This document shows, one piece after another, positions 17,583-26,116 of a stretch of DNA of 63,455 nt. A program made the position numbers and the translations under genes. Position 1 is the first letter of the stretch, and each line of letters starts with the position of its first letter. The notes under the pieces were generated by a model. The model searched no databases. It saw only the letters and a list, made by a program, of their open reading frames with translations, and was not told where the DNA came from. Origin of the DNA: Bacteroidia bacterium (GTDB lineage Bacteria > Bacteroidota > Bacteroidia > NS11-12g > UBA9320); contig JAGVMN010000027.1 in assembly GCA_020053795.1 (NCBI GenBank), positions 1 through 63,455 of the forward strand, written 5' to 3'.

Positions 17583-18458
17583 TTAGTATCTGGCTAAACT
17601 CTGTTTTACCATTTCGGCATAACTGCCCCCAAAAAGATTTGCATGAACCAAAAGCGGATAAAAATTGGCAACCTCTACAGCCTTCTGCCAACCAAAAGGC
17701 AAATGCCAGACGGTATTATAGGCATGATAAAAGTTATCAGGGAAGCCGCCAAACAGCTTGCTCATGGCTATATCCATAATCCGGTTTCCAAAATATGAAG
17801 CTGGATCAAAAATCACGGCATCTCCGGCAGAGTCACACATATAATTACCATACCAAAAATCTCCATGTAAAAGACTTGGTTTTTCCTCCTCAAAAACTTC
17901 GGGTATTCTAATGTATAAACTGTCAAACCTTTCAACGGTTTTTTCATCTATAATACCTTTGTCTCTGGCACTTTTCACCAGCGGAACAAGGCGGTGATTA
18001 ACGAAAAAATCACTCCATGTGTTACATCCTATATTGTCCTGTTTCAATGTTCCGATGTAATTGTCGGTTACAAAACCATGAAAAGGATAGGTGGTTTGAT
18101 GCATTTGGGCCAACCCTGCACCGAAATTTTCCCAGAAAGGTTTATCAGGCTCTGCCCGTTCAATCCATTCCAGCAACATGTATGGATACTTCCCCTCTTT
18201 GCCAACTGATAATACTTTGGGGACTTTCAGCCCACCTGTTTTGTTTATAAGTTTTAGACTCAGGGCTTCTTTTTCAAGAAAATCCTTTTGACTCTCTTTC
18301 TGGTTAACCTTTAAGAAATAATCGGAAGCATACGACTCAAGTTTGAAACAACGATTTATATCACCACCGGAAATTGGGACAACGCGTTCAATACCAAGAT
18401 CATTGACAAAATGCTCTTCAATCCATTCGTCCAAATCGTTCAATAAAACGACACCCAT
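17583..18458 (-). CDS. Fructosamine/ketosamine-3-kinase family protein
   Basis: About 291 residues from the ATG at 18458; an earlier ATG at 18512 would add a cysteine- and leucine-rich tail and abut accC, and I consider it less likely. The fold is phosphotransferase (APH/FN3K-like): SGGDINRCFKL near the start, FLKVNQKE with the ATP-binding Lys, LLHGDFWYGNYM as the catalytic HGDxxxxN loop, and FDPASYFGNRIMDIAMSKLFGG as the DPA segment. FN3K enzymes phosphorylate fructosamines on glycated proteins or small molecules to promote deglycation. The gene follows accC. Confidence 0.88.
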   Translation of the reverse strand: MGVVLLNDLDEWIEEHFVNDLGIERVVPISGGDINRCFKLESYASDYFLKVNQKESQKDFLEKEALSLKLINKTGGLKVPKVLSVGKEGKYPYMLLEWIERAEPDKPFWENFGAGLAQMHQTTYPFHGFVTDNYIGTLKQDNIGCNTWSDFFVNHRLVPLVKSARDKGIIDEKTVERFDSLYIRIPEVFEEEKPSLLHGDFWYGNYMCDSAGDAVIFDPASYFGNRIMDIAMSKLFGGFPDNFYHAYNTVWHLPFGWQKAVEVANFYPLLVHANLFGGSYAEMVKQSLARY

Positions 18459-18512
18459 TTGACAAAAATAATTGAGAAGGGAGAATTTTAAATACAAGGT
18501 TATGCACAACAA

Positions 18513-19853
18513 TCACGCATTAATATCAAAACTTTCCATAAATTTGGTGGTGAAGTTTCCATTCCTGAAATCTTCATTTTGCATAATTTTAAGATGGAGC
18601 GGAATAGTGGTTTTTATTCCGTCAATAACGAACTCACCCAAAGCTCTTTCCATTTTCACAATCACCTCTTCACGTGTTTGGGCGGATACAATTAGTTTGG
18701 CTATCATGCTATCATAATTGGGGGGTATGGTGTACCCGGCATAGATATGCGTGTCAACTCTTATTCCGTGCCCGCCGGGCTTGTGTAAATGGGTTATTTT
18801 ACCCGGATTAGGCATGAAGTTATTGTATGGGTCTTCGGCATTTATTCGGCATTCCATGGAATGTTTCAAAGGGTAATAGTTCTTTCCTGAAATTGGTACC
18901 CCGGCGGCAATGAGTATCTGTTCCTTTATCAGGTCAAAGTTTATCACTTCTTCCGTTACCGGATGCTCCACCTGAATACGGGTGTTCATCTCCATGAAAT
19001 AAAAATTCCGGTACTTATCAACTAAAAATTCAATGGTTCCCACGCCCTCATAACTGATACTGGCGGCAGCAGCCACCGCAGCTTCGCCCATTCTGTTTCG
19101 CAATTCTTCGGTAATAAATGGCGAGGGGGCTTCCTCTAACAGTTTTTGATGGCGACGCTGAATAGAGCAATCTCTTTCGGATAAGTGACAGGCCTTACCA
19201 TATTGGTCACCCGCAATTTGAATTTCTATGTGTCGCGGTTCTTCTATGTATTTTTCCAGATACATACCGTCATTGCCAAAGGCGGCTTTGGCTTCCGTTC
19301 TGGCCGAATCCCAGGCATGTTCAAATTCGCTTTCCTCCCAAATAATTCGCATTCCGCGTCCTCCGCCTCCCGCCGTTGCCTTTATGATAACCGGGTACAT
19401 GATTTCTTTGGCAAGTGAAATACCTTCCTGTAATGACTTCAATAAACCGTCAGACCCCGGAATGGTCGGAACCCCGGCCTTCTTCATCGTATCCTTGGCG
19501 TTCGATTTATCTCCCATCGAGTTTATCATCTCGGCAGAAGCTCCTATGAACTTTACACCATGATCTCGACAAAGTCCCGAGAACTTTGCATTCTCCGACA
19601 GAAACCCATACCCCGGATGAATAGCATCAGCATTGGTTATTTCTGCTGCTGCCAAAATACCCGGCATATTCAAATAGGACAACTGGCTCGGTGGCGGACC
19701 TATGCAAACCGCTTCATCTGCAAAGCGTACATGAAGACTTTCCCGGTCGGCAGTTGAGTAAACGGCCACCGTTTTGATCCCCATTTCCTTGCAAGTTCTG
19801 ATTATTCGCAAGGCAATTTCGCCTCTGTTGGCTATAAGTATCTTTTTGAACAT
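18513..19853 (-). CDS. accC: Biotin carboxylase subunit of acetyl-CoA carboxylase
   Basis: A 446-residue ATP-grasp enzyme that carboxylates biotin on AccB, the first half of malonyl-CoA synthesis. Motifs include the N-terminal [16 protein letters not shown], the glycine-rich ATP loop [12 protein letters not shown] (about 159-170), the [16 protein letters not shown] stretch, and the [14 protein letters not shown] catalytic segment near residue 288. Length matches the family. It starts 21 bp after accB, the usual accBC pair. Confidence 0.98.
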   Translation of the reverse strand: MFKKILIANRGEIALRIIRTCKEMGIKTVAVYSTADRESLHVRFADEAVCIGPPPSQLSYLNMPGILAAAEITNADAIHPGYGFLSENAKFSGLCRDHGVKFIGASAEMINSMGDKSNAKDTMKKAGVPTIPGSDGLLKSLQEGISLAKEIMYPVIIKATAGGGGRGMRIIWEESEFEHAWDSARTEAKAAFGNDGMYLEKYIEEPRHIEIQIAGDQYGKACHLSERDCSIQRRHQKLLEEAPSPFITEELRNRMGEAAVAAAASISYEGVGTIEFLVDKYRNFYFMEMNTRIQVEHPVTEEVINFDLIKEQILIAAGVPISGKNYYPLKHSMECRINAEDPYNNFMPNPGKITHLHKPGGHGIRVDTHIYAGYTIPPNYDSMIAKLIVSAQTREEVIVKMERALGEFVIDGIKTTIPLHLKIMQNEDFRNGNFTTKFMESFDINA

Positions 19854-19874
19854 GAAATTTCGGATTAAAGATGA

Positions 19875-20369
19875 CTACTTAACTTCAACCAAAAATAAAG
19901 GTTGGTCATATTCTACCGGATTTGCATCGTCAATAAGTACTTTCACTATGCGTCCTTCAATTTCAGATTCTATTTCGTTGAAAAGTTTCATAGCCTCAAC
20001 AATGCAAAGCACGTCTCCCTTAGAGATCATGTCTCCAACATTCACAAAAGCAGGCTTGTCTGGCGAGGCAGAGCGGTAGAAGGTCCCAATCATGGGTGAT
20101 TTAATTTCAACCGTTTTGGCCTGATTGGAAGCCTCATCGGCAACCTTTACAGACGTTTCAGAGGTCTGATTTACTGTTGCAGCCTGTGGTACCGAAGCCG
20201 GAGTAATGGCCTGAACTGCCTGCACCAATTGAGGCTGGTAAGCCACAGCTTCAGCACTTCTCTGCGTTTTTTTAATGGATATCTTAAAATCCTTCTGCTC
20301 AATACTCACTTCATCTACACCTGAGGTGGAAATGAATTTAATGAGGGTTTGAATATCTTTTAGTTCCAT
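19875..20369 (-). CDS. accB: Biotin carboxyl carrier protein of acetyl-CoA carboxylase
   Basis: A 164-residue carrier: an N-terminal interaction region (about 1-45), an A/P/Q/V-rich flexible linker (about 45-85), then the biotinyl domain with the [10 protein letters not shown] motif whose Lys is biotinylated (about residue 128). It carries CO2 from AccC to the carboxyltransferase. It is co-directional with fabH upstream and accC downstream. Confidence 0.97.
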   Translation of the reverse strand: MELKDIQTLIKFISTSGVDEVSIEQKDFKISIKKTQRSAEAVAYQPQLVQAVQAITPASVPQAATVNQTSETSVKVADEASNQAKTVEIKSPMIGTFYRSASPDKPAFVNVGDMISKGDVLCIVEAMKLFNEIESEIEGRIVKVLIDDANPVEYDQPLFLVEVK

Positions 20370-20414
20370 GGCTTCAATTTTAAGTGAATTTATGAGAATT
20401 ATGGATATGCTATA

Positions 20415-21410
20415 TCAAGAATTATAAGCCCATTTAATATAAATGGCTCCCCACGTGAACCCGCCGCCAAAGGTCGAGAGTATTAAATCATCGCCTTTCT
20501 TGAATTTTTTCTCAAAATCCCAAAGCAATAAAGGCAGGGTTCCGTTTGTTGTATTTCCGTATCTGTCAATATTGATCAGCACTTTTTCTGAGCCAATTCC
20601 CATTCTTTCAGCAGTAGCATCAATGATTCTTTTGTTTGCCTGATGGGCCACCAACCAATCAACATCATCGGAAGTCAGTCCATTTCTCAACATAATCTGA
20701 TGACTTACTTCTGCCATATTGATAACCGCAAATTTATAGACAGTTTTTCCTTCCTGATAAACAAAGTGCATACGTTTTTCAACGGTCTCATGTGTCGGGG
20801 GCATCAAAGAACCACCGGCTTTCTGGTGTAAAAATTCTCTGCCCGAACCATCGGTTTTTAAAATCCGATCCATAATCCCGAAGCCCTCGGTATTTGGTTC
20901 AAGTAGAACTGCCCCAACACCATCACCAAAAATGATACAGGTATTGCGGTCGGTATAGTCAATGATTGATGACATTTTATCTCCACCAACAACCAGTACC
21001 TTCTTATAATGACCTGATTCTATGAAGTTGGCACCGGTTTCGAGACCAAATAAAAAACCCGAACATGCCGCAGCCAGATCAAAACCCCAGGCATTAACAG
21101 CTCCAATTTTATCGCATAAAATATTGGCAGTTGCAGGGAAAATAAGGTCTCCTGTAATGGTGCTAAAGATGACTACATCAAGTTCATCTGCCCCTAATCC
21201 TCTTTTCTCCAAAAGACCTTTCACGGCTTCTACAGCCATGTCAGAAGTCGCTTTGCCGGTTTCCTTTTGGATTCGCCTTTCAACTATGCCGGTTCTAGAT
21301 CTGATCCATTCATCATTGGTATCAACCATTTGTTCCAGTTCCTTATTGGTTAGAACTGTTTCCGGAACGTATCCGTTTACACATGTTATCGCCGCAGTAA
21401 TTTTACTCAT
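20415..21410 (-). CDS. fabH: 3-oxoacyl-ACP synthase III
   Basis: A 331-residue condensing enzyme that starts fatty-acid synthesis by joining acetyl-CoA (or a branched acyl-CoA) to malonyl-ACP. The active-site cysteine is in DLAAACSGFLFG (about residues 108-119), the catalytic His in WLVAHQANKRI and the Asn in YGNTTNGTLPL. Length is normal. It lies 33 bp after plsX, in the conserved YceD-rpmF-plsX-fabH cluster, here continued by accBC. Confidence 0.97.
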   Translation of the reverse strand: MSKITAAITCVNGYVPETVLTNKELEQMVDTNDEWIRSRTGIVERRIQKETGKATSDMAVEAVKGLLEKRGLGADELDVVIFSTITGDLIFPATANILCDKIGAVNAWGFDLAAACSGFLFGLETGANFIESGHYKKVLVVGGDKMSSIIDYTDRNTCIIFGDGVGAVLLEPNTEGFGIMDRILKTDGSGREFLHQKAGGSLMPPTHETVEKRMHFVYQEGKTVYKFAVINMAEVSHQIMLRNGLTSDDVDWLVAHQANKRIIDATAERMGIGSEKVLINIDRYGNTTNGTLPLLLWDFEKKFKKGDDLILSTFGGGFTWGAIYIKWAYNS

Positions 21411-21443
21411 CAGGCTTTTTTAAGCGGGCAAATATATCAATAA

Positions 21444-22379
21444 TTACAAAGAGGCTTTTATTTTGTCAATCAACCCGGTTAAAACCACTTCTCTGGCCAA
21501 TTTCACCATATTTACAATAGTGTTATGCTTGGAAATACCATGACCTATAATCACCGGTTTATTGATTCCAAGGATTGGGGTCCCGCCATAATTCTCAAAG
21601 TTGAAACGCATGAGATAGTCGTCTCTTAATCCACGTTTTATCAAATTATAGAAGAAACCCTCACACGCTTTCAGCACAATATTTCCGGTGAAACCGTCAC
21701 ATACCACCACGTCTGCTTTTTCATTAAACAAATCACGTCCTTCAACATTGCCAATAAAATGAATATTTCGAAGTTGTTCGAGCAATGGATACGCCGCTTG
21801 TGTTAAGAGGTTTCCCTTTTCCTTCTCCTCCCCAATACTCAATAATCCTACTTTTGGGTTTTCAATTTTCAAAACATGTTGAACGTATAAAGATCCCAGA
21901 ACCGCAAATTGTTTCAAGGTTTCAGGTTTTACGTCAGAATTTGCACCCACATCCAACATCACGCCTGTAGAGCCATCAATTTTTGGCAATACTGTGGATA
22001 GTGATGGTCTGATGATACCTTCTATCGCCCTGACTGTGTATAGAGACGAAACCATCATTGCTCCGGTATTTCCGGCTCCGGCAAAAGCGTCAAGTTCTCC
22101 TTCGTGCAACATCTTCAGCCCAATATTGATGCTTGAATGTCTTTTTTGAGAAACTGCCTTAGTAGGATGTTCAGCCATCCCGATTATCTCGGGTGCATTG
22201 ATTATTGTAAATTTTTCATCAGTGGCCAGATCATTTAACGCTTTTTGAATAACATCTTCCTGACCGATCAGTACAATTTCTATATTTGATAATTCGGGAT
22301 CCTGGGCAGATTCAATAGCTCCTTTTAAAACTTCAAAAGGTGCAAAATCTCCACCCATGGCGTCTAAACCAATCTTCAT
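21444..22379 (-). CDS. plsX: PlsX, phosphate acyltransferase
   Basis: A 311-residue enzyme making acyl-phosphate from acyl-ACP for phospholipid synthesis. Hallmarks are the N-terminal KIGLDAMGGDFAP, EIIGMAEHPTKAVSQKRHSS (here about 64-83), AGNTGAMM near residue 103, and VVCDGFTGNIVLK. It follows rpmF by 27 bp and precedes fabH, the standard order. Confidence 0.97.
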   Translation of the reverse strand: MKIGLDAMGGDFAPFEVLKGAIESAQDPELSNIEIVLIGQEDVIQKALNDLATDEKFTIINAPEIIGMAEHPTKAVSQKRHSSINIGLKMLHEGELDAFAGAGNTGAMMVSSLYTVRAIEGIIRPSLSTVLPKIDGSTGVMLDVGANSDVKPETLKQFAVLGSLYVQHVLKIENPKVGLLSIGEEKEKGNLLTQAAYPLLEQLRNIHFIGNVEGRDLFNEKADVVVCDGFTGNIVLKACEGFFYNLIKRGLRDDYLMRFNFENYGGTPILGINKPVIIGHGISKHNTIVNMVKLAREVVLTGLIDKIKASL

Positions 22380-22406
22380 CTTTAATTACAACGATTAATA
22401 ATGACT

Positions 22407-22592
22407 TTATTGATCGTCCCTGCCGGGTATCACCTTTACACCACGGTACATCCCGGTTTCAAGGTTAAGTCTATGATAAACAGAAATATCGCCCGTTTGT
22501 GGGTCAGTAAATAATTGCTTGTTACCCAATTTATAATGGGTTCTACGCTTGTCCCTTCTGGTTTTCGAAATTTTTCGCTTTGGATGAGCCAT
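22407..22592 (-). CDS. rpmF: Ribosomal protein bL32
   Basis: A 61-residue protein with the bL32 start MAHPKRKISKTRRDKRR. It has no cysteines, so it is the zinc-free form. It starts 4 bp after the DUF177 gene, matching the usual yceD-rpmF pair. Confidence 0.97.
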   Translation of the reverse strand: MAHPKRKISKTRRDKRRTHYKLGNKQLFTDPQTGDISVYHRLNLETGMYRGVKVIPGRDDQ

Positions 22593-22596
22593 TATC

Positions 22597-23109
22597 TTAT
22601 TTTTTAAATAGGTTTCTCAATTTATCCCATCTGGGATCATTTATATTTTCTTCTTTAGCAGTTATAAAACTTGTCACTGCTTCATTGCACTTACTTTCTG
22701 TCTTCAATGAACCTTCACACAGTCTTCGCATGGGTAAATCAAGATAGATGAAGTCATAGATCATATCATATACATCAAGTTCCTGAGCATTTCTGCCCAA
22801 ACAGATCAGGTCAAACTCGTCTTCTTCAGGTTCATCTTTAATTTTTACGGTAACCACTGTTGATCCATTAACCGGATACTGAATTTCATCCAAACAGTTG
22901 TCGCATTGGCAATTTATATAGCCAAGCCAACTAAAAGTCAGGGTAAATAAATTATCCAACTTATAGAAATTCAATAGAACGTCAACTTTACCATTTTCAA
23001 TAAGCCCTCCCTCTCGCATATCAAAAAAAGTCTTGTCTAAACTATAATCAAATGAATGTTCTCCCAATTTGAGCTGAACAAATGGTATGATATAGTCACG
23101 CCGCATCAC
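22597..23109 (-). CDS. DUF177/YceD family protein
   Basis: A 170-residue protein of the YceD family (DUF177), almost always found just upstream of rpmF and tied to 23S rRNA or ribosome assembly. Visible marks are a Cys pair in INCQCDNC (about 101-108) and a later cysteine near CEGSLKTESKC, plus a loop ending DPRWDKLRNL at the C-terminus. A -7-like box TAAATTTG on the minus strand (23134-23141) is about 25 bp upstream, so the fatty-acid cluster may begin here. Confidence 0.9.
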   Translation of the reverse strand: MMRRDYIIPFVQLKLGEHSFDYSLDKTFFDMREGGLIENGKVDVLLNFYKLDNLFTLTFSWLGYINCQCDNCLDEIQYPVNGSTVVTVKIKDEPEEDEFDLICLGRNAQELDVYDMIYDFIYLDLPMRRLCEGSLKTESKCNEAVTSFITAKEENINDPRWDKLRNLFKK

Positions 23110-23133
23110 TAACCGCTTTCAAAAAATGGTCGG

Positions 23134-23141
23134 CAAATTTA
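23134..23141 (-). promoter_or_regulatory. -7 promoter box for the YceD-rpmF-plsX-fabH cluster
   Basis: On the minus strand the sequence reads TAAATTTG, an exact TAnnTTTG match about 25 bp before the DUF177 start codon. No clear -33 TTG was found. Confidence 0.5.
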
Positions 23142-23176
23142 ACCGTAAAAAGCGAAAAAAGGAAGTCTGTGTTTCA

Positions 23177-24256
23177 TTATTTAAGAATCGGTACTCCGAT
23201 ACTGAATTTCTCTCGTCTGTGCTTTGTGAATGACAAGGGGTTTTTTATTAAATTCATGTGCTCCATTCTTTGATTGTAAATTCGGTTATTTACAAAAATG
23301 GCGTTCACGAAAGAAGAAATATCTGCAATACCTTTACCTGCAATATCGAATGCTGTTCCGTGATCGGGTGACGTTCTTACAATCGGCAATCCTGCTGTAT
23401 AGTTGACTCCGTTGTGAAATGCAATATGTTTAAACGGTATTAATCCCTGATCGTGATACATAGCTAAAACAGCGTCAAACTTAAGATAAAGGGCGTTTCC
23501 AAAAAATCCATCGGCAGGATATGGGCCAAAAATCATCATCCCGCGTTCCGAGGCTTCTTTAATGGCCGGTTTAATATGCTCAATTTCTTCTTTCCCTATC
23601 ACCCCGTTGTCGCCTGAATGCGGATTTAGGCCTAACACCGCAATTTGCGGCTTTTCAATTCCGAAATCACAAATCAGAGAATCATGCAAAATTTCCAGTT
23701 TGCCAAGGATTAAGTCCTTGTTCAGGCTGGAAGAAACTTTGTCAACCGGGATATGACCGGTTACAAGTCCTACCATTAATTCATCACTGGTCAAAAGCAT
23801 CATAAAATCATCCGTTTCAAAGGCATTTGCCAAAAATTCCGTATGCCCGTTAAATCGGAATTGATCGCCCTGGATTGAATGCTTGTCAATGGGGCAGGTA
23901 AGAAGGTTATGAATTTCTCCTTTCTTTATATCATCAATCGCCATTTGAATTGATGAAAGGGCAAATTTGCCGGCGGCTTCAGATGCTTCACCGGGTTTAA
24001 TCTCTATGCTTTCCGTTGAACAAACACGTATGTTGAGTTTACCTTTTTCAAAATCTTTGGTGCTGTTAATGATTTTATAAAAGGGTTCCTCCAATTGAAG
24101 AAGTGATTTGTAATATTTGAAAACTTCTGAATTGCAGTATAGCACTGGCGAGCAATACTCAAACATACGGGTATCACTAAAGGTCTTTAGCACCAGTTCT
24201 ATTCCCACTCCATTGATGTCTCCGGAAGTTATTCCCAGAAAGGTTTTCTCAGGCAT
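23177..24256 (-). CDS. pdxA: 4-hydroxythreonine-4-phosphate dehydrogenase
   Basis: A 359-residue PdxA, NAD-dependent enzyme of the DXP-dependent vitamin B6 pathway. Family marks are GITSGDINGVGIELVLK at the start, NLLTCPIDKHSIQ, FNGHTEFLAN (metal-binding His), AMYHDQGLIPFK (second metal His) and RTSPDHGTAFDIAGK (third). Length is slightly above the usual 330 residues. It is co-directional with and upstream of the YceD cluster; the 67-bp gap holds that cluster's promoter box. Confidence 0.96.
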   Translation of the reverse strand: MPEKTFLGITSGDINGVGIELVLKTFSDTRMFEYCSPVLYCNSEVFKYYKSLLQLEEPFYKIINSTKDFEKGKLNIRVCSTESIEIKPGEASEAAGKFALSSIQMAIDDIKKGEIHNLLTCPIDKHSIQGDQFRFNGHTEFLANAFETDDFMMLLTSDELMVGLVTGHIPVDKVSSSLNKDLILGKLEILHDSLICDFGIEKPQIAVLGLNPHSGDNGVIGKEEIEHIKPAIKEASERGMMIFGPYPADGFFGNALYLKFDAVLAMYHDQGLIPFKHIAFHNGVNYTAGLPIVRTSPDHGTAFDIAGKGIADISSFVNAIFVNNRIYNQRMEHMNLIKNPLSFTKHRREKFSIGVPILK

Positions 24257-24347
24257 CTATTTTTTTTACAAATATGCACCTAAAGACTTCACCTGAAAAA
24301 TCAAATTCCTTGTTTGGCGAAAATTTGTTCTGACAAAAGGAATTGTC

Positions 24348-24815
24348 TTACGAAATAAGTCTTTGACGAAGCATGAACTCAAGTTGTTCGTTCGTTTCTT
24401 TGAGTTGTTCGCTCAGACGTGCGGCATCCTGACGGTCCTTGTAAATTTTAAAGGCACCATATACCGTACCCAGGATTTCATCACGTTCCCAGGGTTTAGT
24501 AAAGTACCGATACACTTGCCCCCTGTTAATTGCTTCTATCACAATGTCGAGGTCGGTGTAGGCCGTAACAAGAATACGGATAACGTCGGGGTTTTTCTCA
24601 ATCAGTGATTCAAAAAAATCGACACCCGTAGCACCGGGCATTTTGTGGTCAGAAATGGCCACATGAATCTCATTTTCTTCCAAAATTTCTTCTGCCTCAG
24701 CAGTCGAACTCGCAATGAAAACATTAAAGTGTTTTCTGAATGCGGCATTGAAAGATTGGAGATTCTGTTGTTCATCGTCCAGATATAAGACGTTGATTTT
24801 CAGAGCTTCCATCAT
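24348..24815 (-). CDS. Response-regulator receiver protein with C-terminal helix
   Basis: A 155-residue protein: a receiver domain (about 6-120; acidic pair DDE near 16-18, phospho-Asp in AISDHKMP at about residue 55, T/S and the KPW segment near 107) and a C-terminal helical tail (KETNEQLEFMLRQRL) without an output domain. It closely resembles the receiver half of the hybrid protein at 28185 (same SDHKMP and KPW motifs), so the two are probably paralogues. Divergent from the GNAT-kinase operon at 25427, it may accept phosphate from the same sensor. Confidence 0.88.
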   Translation of the reverse strand: MMEALKINVLYLDDEQQNLQSFNAAFRKHFNVFIASSTAEAEEILEENEIHVAISDHKMPGATGVDFFESLIEKNPDVIRILVTAYTDLDIVIEAINRGQVYRYFTKPWERDEILGTVYGAFKIYKDRQDAARLSEQLKETNEQLEFMLRQRLIS

Positions 24816-24859
24816 TAATGTAGTTTAGTTGTAATTGTAGTTGTATAGTAATTTGAATT

Positions 24860-24888
24860 CAAAGTTAATAAAAATTCCATACAAACAA
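24860..24888 (-). promoter_or_regulatory. Promoter of the receiver gene
   Basis: Minus strand: -33 TTG (24886-24888) and -7 TAACTTTG (24860-24867) with 18 bases between them, close to the Bacteroidota consensus, giving a leader of about 40 nt. Confidence 0.6.
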
Positions 24889-25426
24889 AAAAAAATCTCG
24901 AAATTGAACTCAATATGAAGCAATAACAATGAACTGAACATTGATTTATTTTTTGTTAATTGCGGATTACTACTATTACCAATTTAATTCGATGAAGTTA
25001 CCGTAGATCAAAGATAATGTTCTATACCCATTTATTTTATAACAGGCTAAATTGCAATAACTTGTATGTCAACGTCAGCCAGACTGAACGCCTTGGAAAA
25101 GTACCTCTGAAGGAGCAATTCTGTGGCATATTTATTGGATATCAGGTGTTGCCGAAGAAGCATGGATTTAATACCATCACACATACCTTACTTTTATTTG
25201 AAGCCATGGTTTCGCTTTCTCAGGTATATTTCATGGGTGTTTTGTTACTACTACAATTGTGGATATCCAATATTTTGGATTTCTTGAGTCCTCGACATTA
25301 TTCAAGAAAATGGCTAAACAAACTATCTATTAAACAAATTTCAATTCATGCTGATTATGGTTTGTCTCCAATTAATTTGGTCAATCTTTTATCATTTAAT
25401 GTTTGGTTTATTAACTCAATAGCTTC
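24889..25426. other. Divergent intergenic region with a weak ORF
   Basis: This 500-bp region lies between the receiver gene and the GNAT gene. It contains an open reading frame at 25017-25430 (137 codons) that overlaps the GNAT start by 4 bp, but its composition is not clearly protein-like and I recognise no family. It may be the leader/regulatory region of the signalling operon, a decayed gene, or a short membrane protein (two hydrophobic stretches near residues 60-85). Confidence 0.35.
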
Positions 25427-26116
25427 ATGAACGTAAAAATAAGAGCATTCAGAGCAATTGATGATGAAGAAACTTGCAAAAGATACTTTCAGGGCCATAA
25501 GCAGGTATTGGAAGATCACGGTTTTACGCATTTAAAAACAAATACGGAGAACTGGTTCTACAATCCCAATGTCATGGTTTTAGTTGCTGAAAATATGGAA
25601 ACCGGTGAATTAGTGGGAGGTGTGCGATTGGAAAAAGCAACCAAAGACTATGAACTTCCTACTGTGAAGGCTCTTAAAAAAATTGACCCGAAAATTATTC
25701 CATTTGTTGAAAAATACATAGATGACGGAATTGCCGAGGGCTGTGGGCTGTGGAATGCCAAGTCAGTATCCGGAAAGCGGATTAGTGTTCTCCTTGTTCG
25801 GGCCGCAACAGCAGTTTCTTCTCAAATTGAAATTACGAGAATAATGGCCTTTTTGGCCAAATATACCAGTTACATTATTTTACGAATGGGGTTTTTACGA
25901 CAAACTTCTTTGGGTTTCAACGGAGACTACCATTACCCGAATGAATATTTTATTGCCAATGTTTATTTGAACGAATATATCGAGGACCTGAGATTTGCAA
26001 GACCTGAGGACAGGAACAAAATGATGGCTTTGCGGGAGAACCTCAATTTGCAAATAATTGAACACGAGGCAGATGCTCCAATAATGGTTCATTACGATCT
26101 GAAAATCATAAAATGA
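25427..26116 (+). CDS. GNAT-type acyltransferase, autoinducer-synthase/FeeM-like
   Basis: A 229-residue protein whose layout resembles LuxI/FeeM-class GNAT enzymes: an N-terminal helix pair (about 12-32), VMVLVAE strand, GELVGGVRLEKATKDYELP (about 60-78, compare G-x-x-x-G-x-x-R-L-x-x of autoinducer synthases), then EGCGLWNAKSVSGKRIS followed by the LLVRAATA helix. These enzymes acylate an amino acid or related amine. Its stop overlaps the start of the 7TM-DISM sensor kinase by 4 bp, which suggests it makes or modifies a signal read by that kinase. The substrate is unknown and the family placement is by eye. Confidence 0.55.
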   Translation: MNVKIRAFRAIDDEETCKRYFQGHKQVLEDHGFTHLKTNTENWFYNPNVMVLVAENMETGELVGGVRLEKATKDYELPTVKALKKIDPKIIPFVEKYIDDGIAEGCGLWNAKSVSGKRISVLLVRAATAVSSQIEITRIMAFLAKYTSYIILRMGFLRQTSLGFNGDYHYPNEYFIANVYLNEYIEDLRFARPEDRNKMMALRENLNLQIIEHEADAPIMVHYDLKIIK

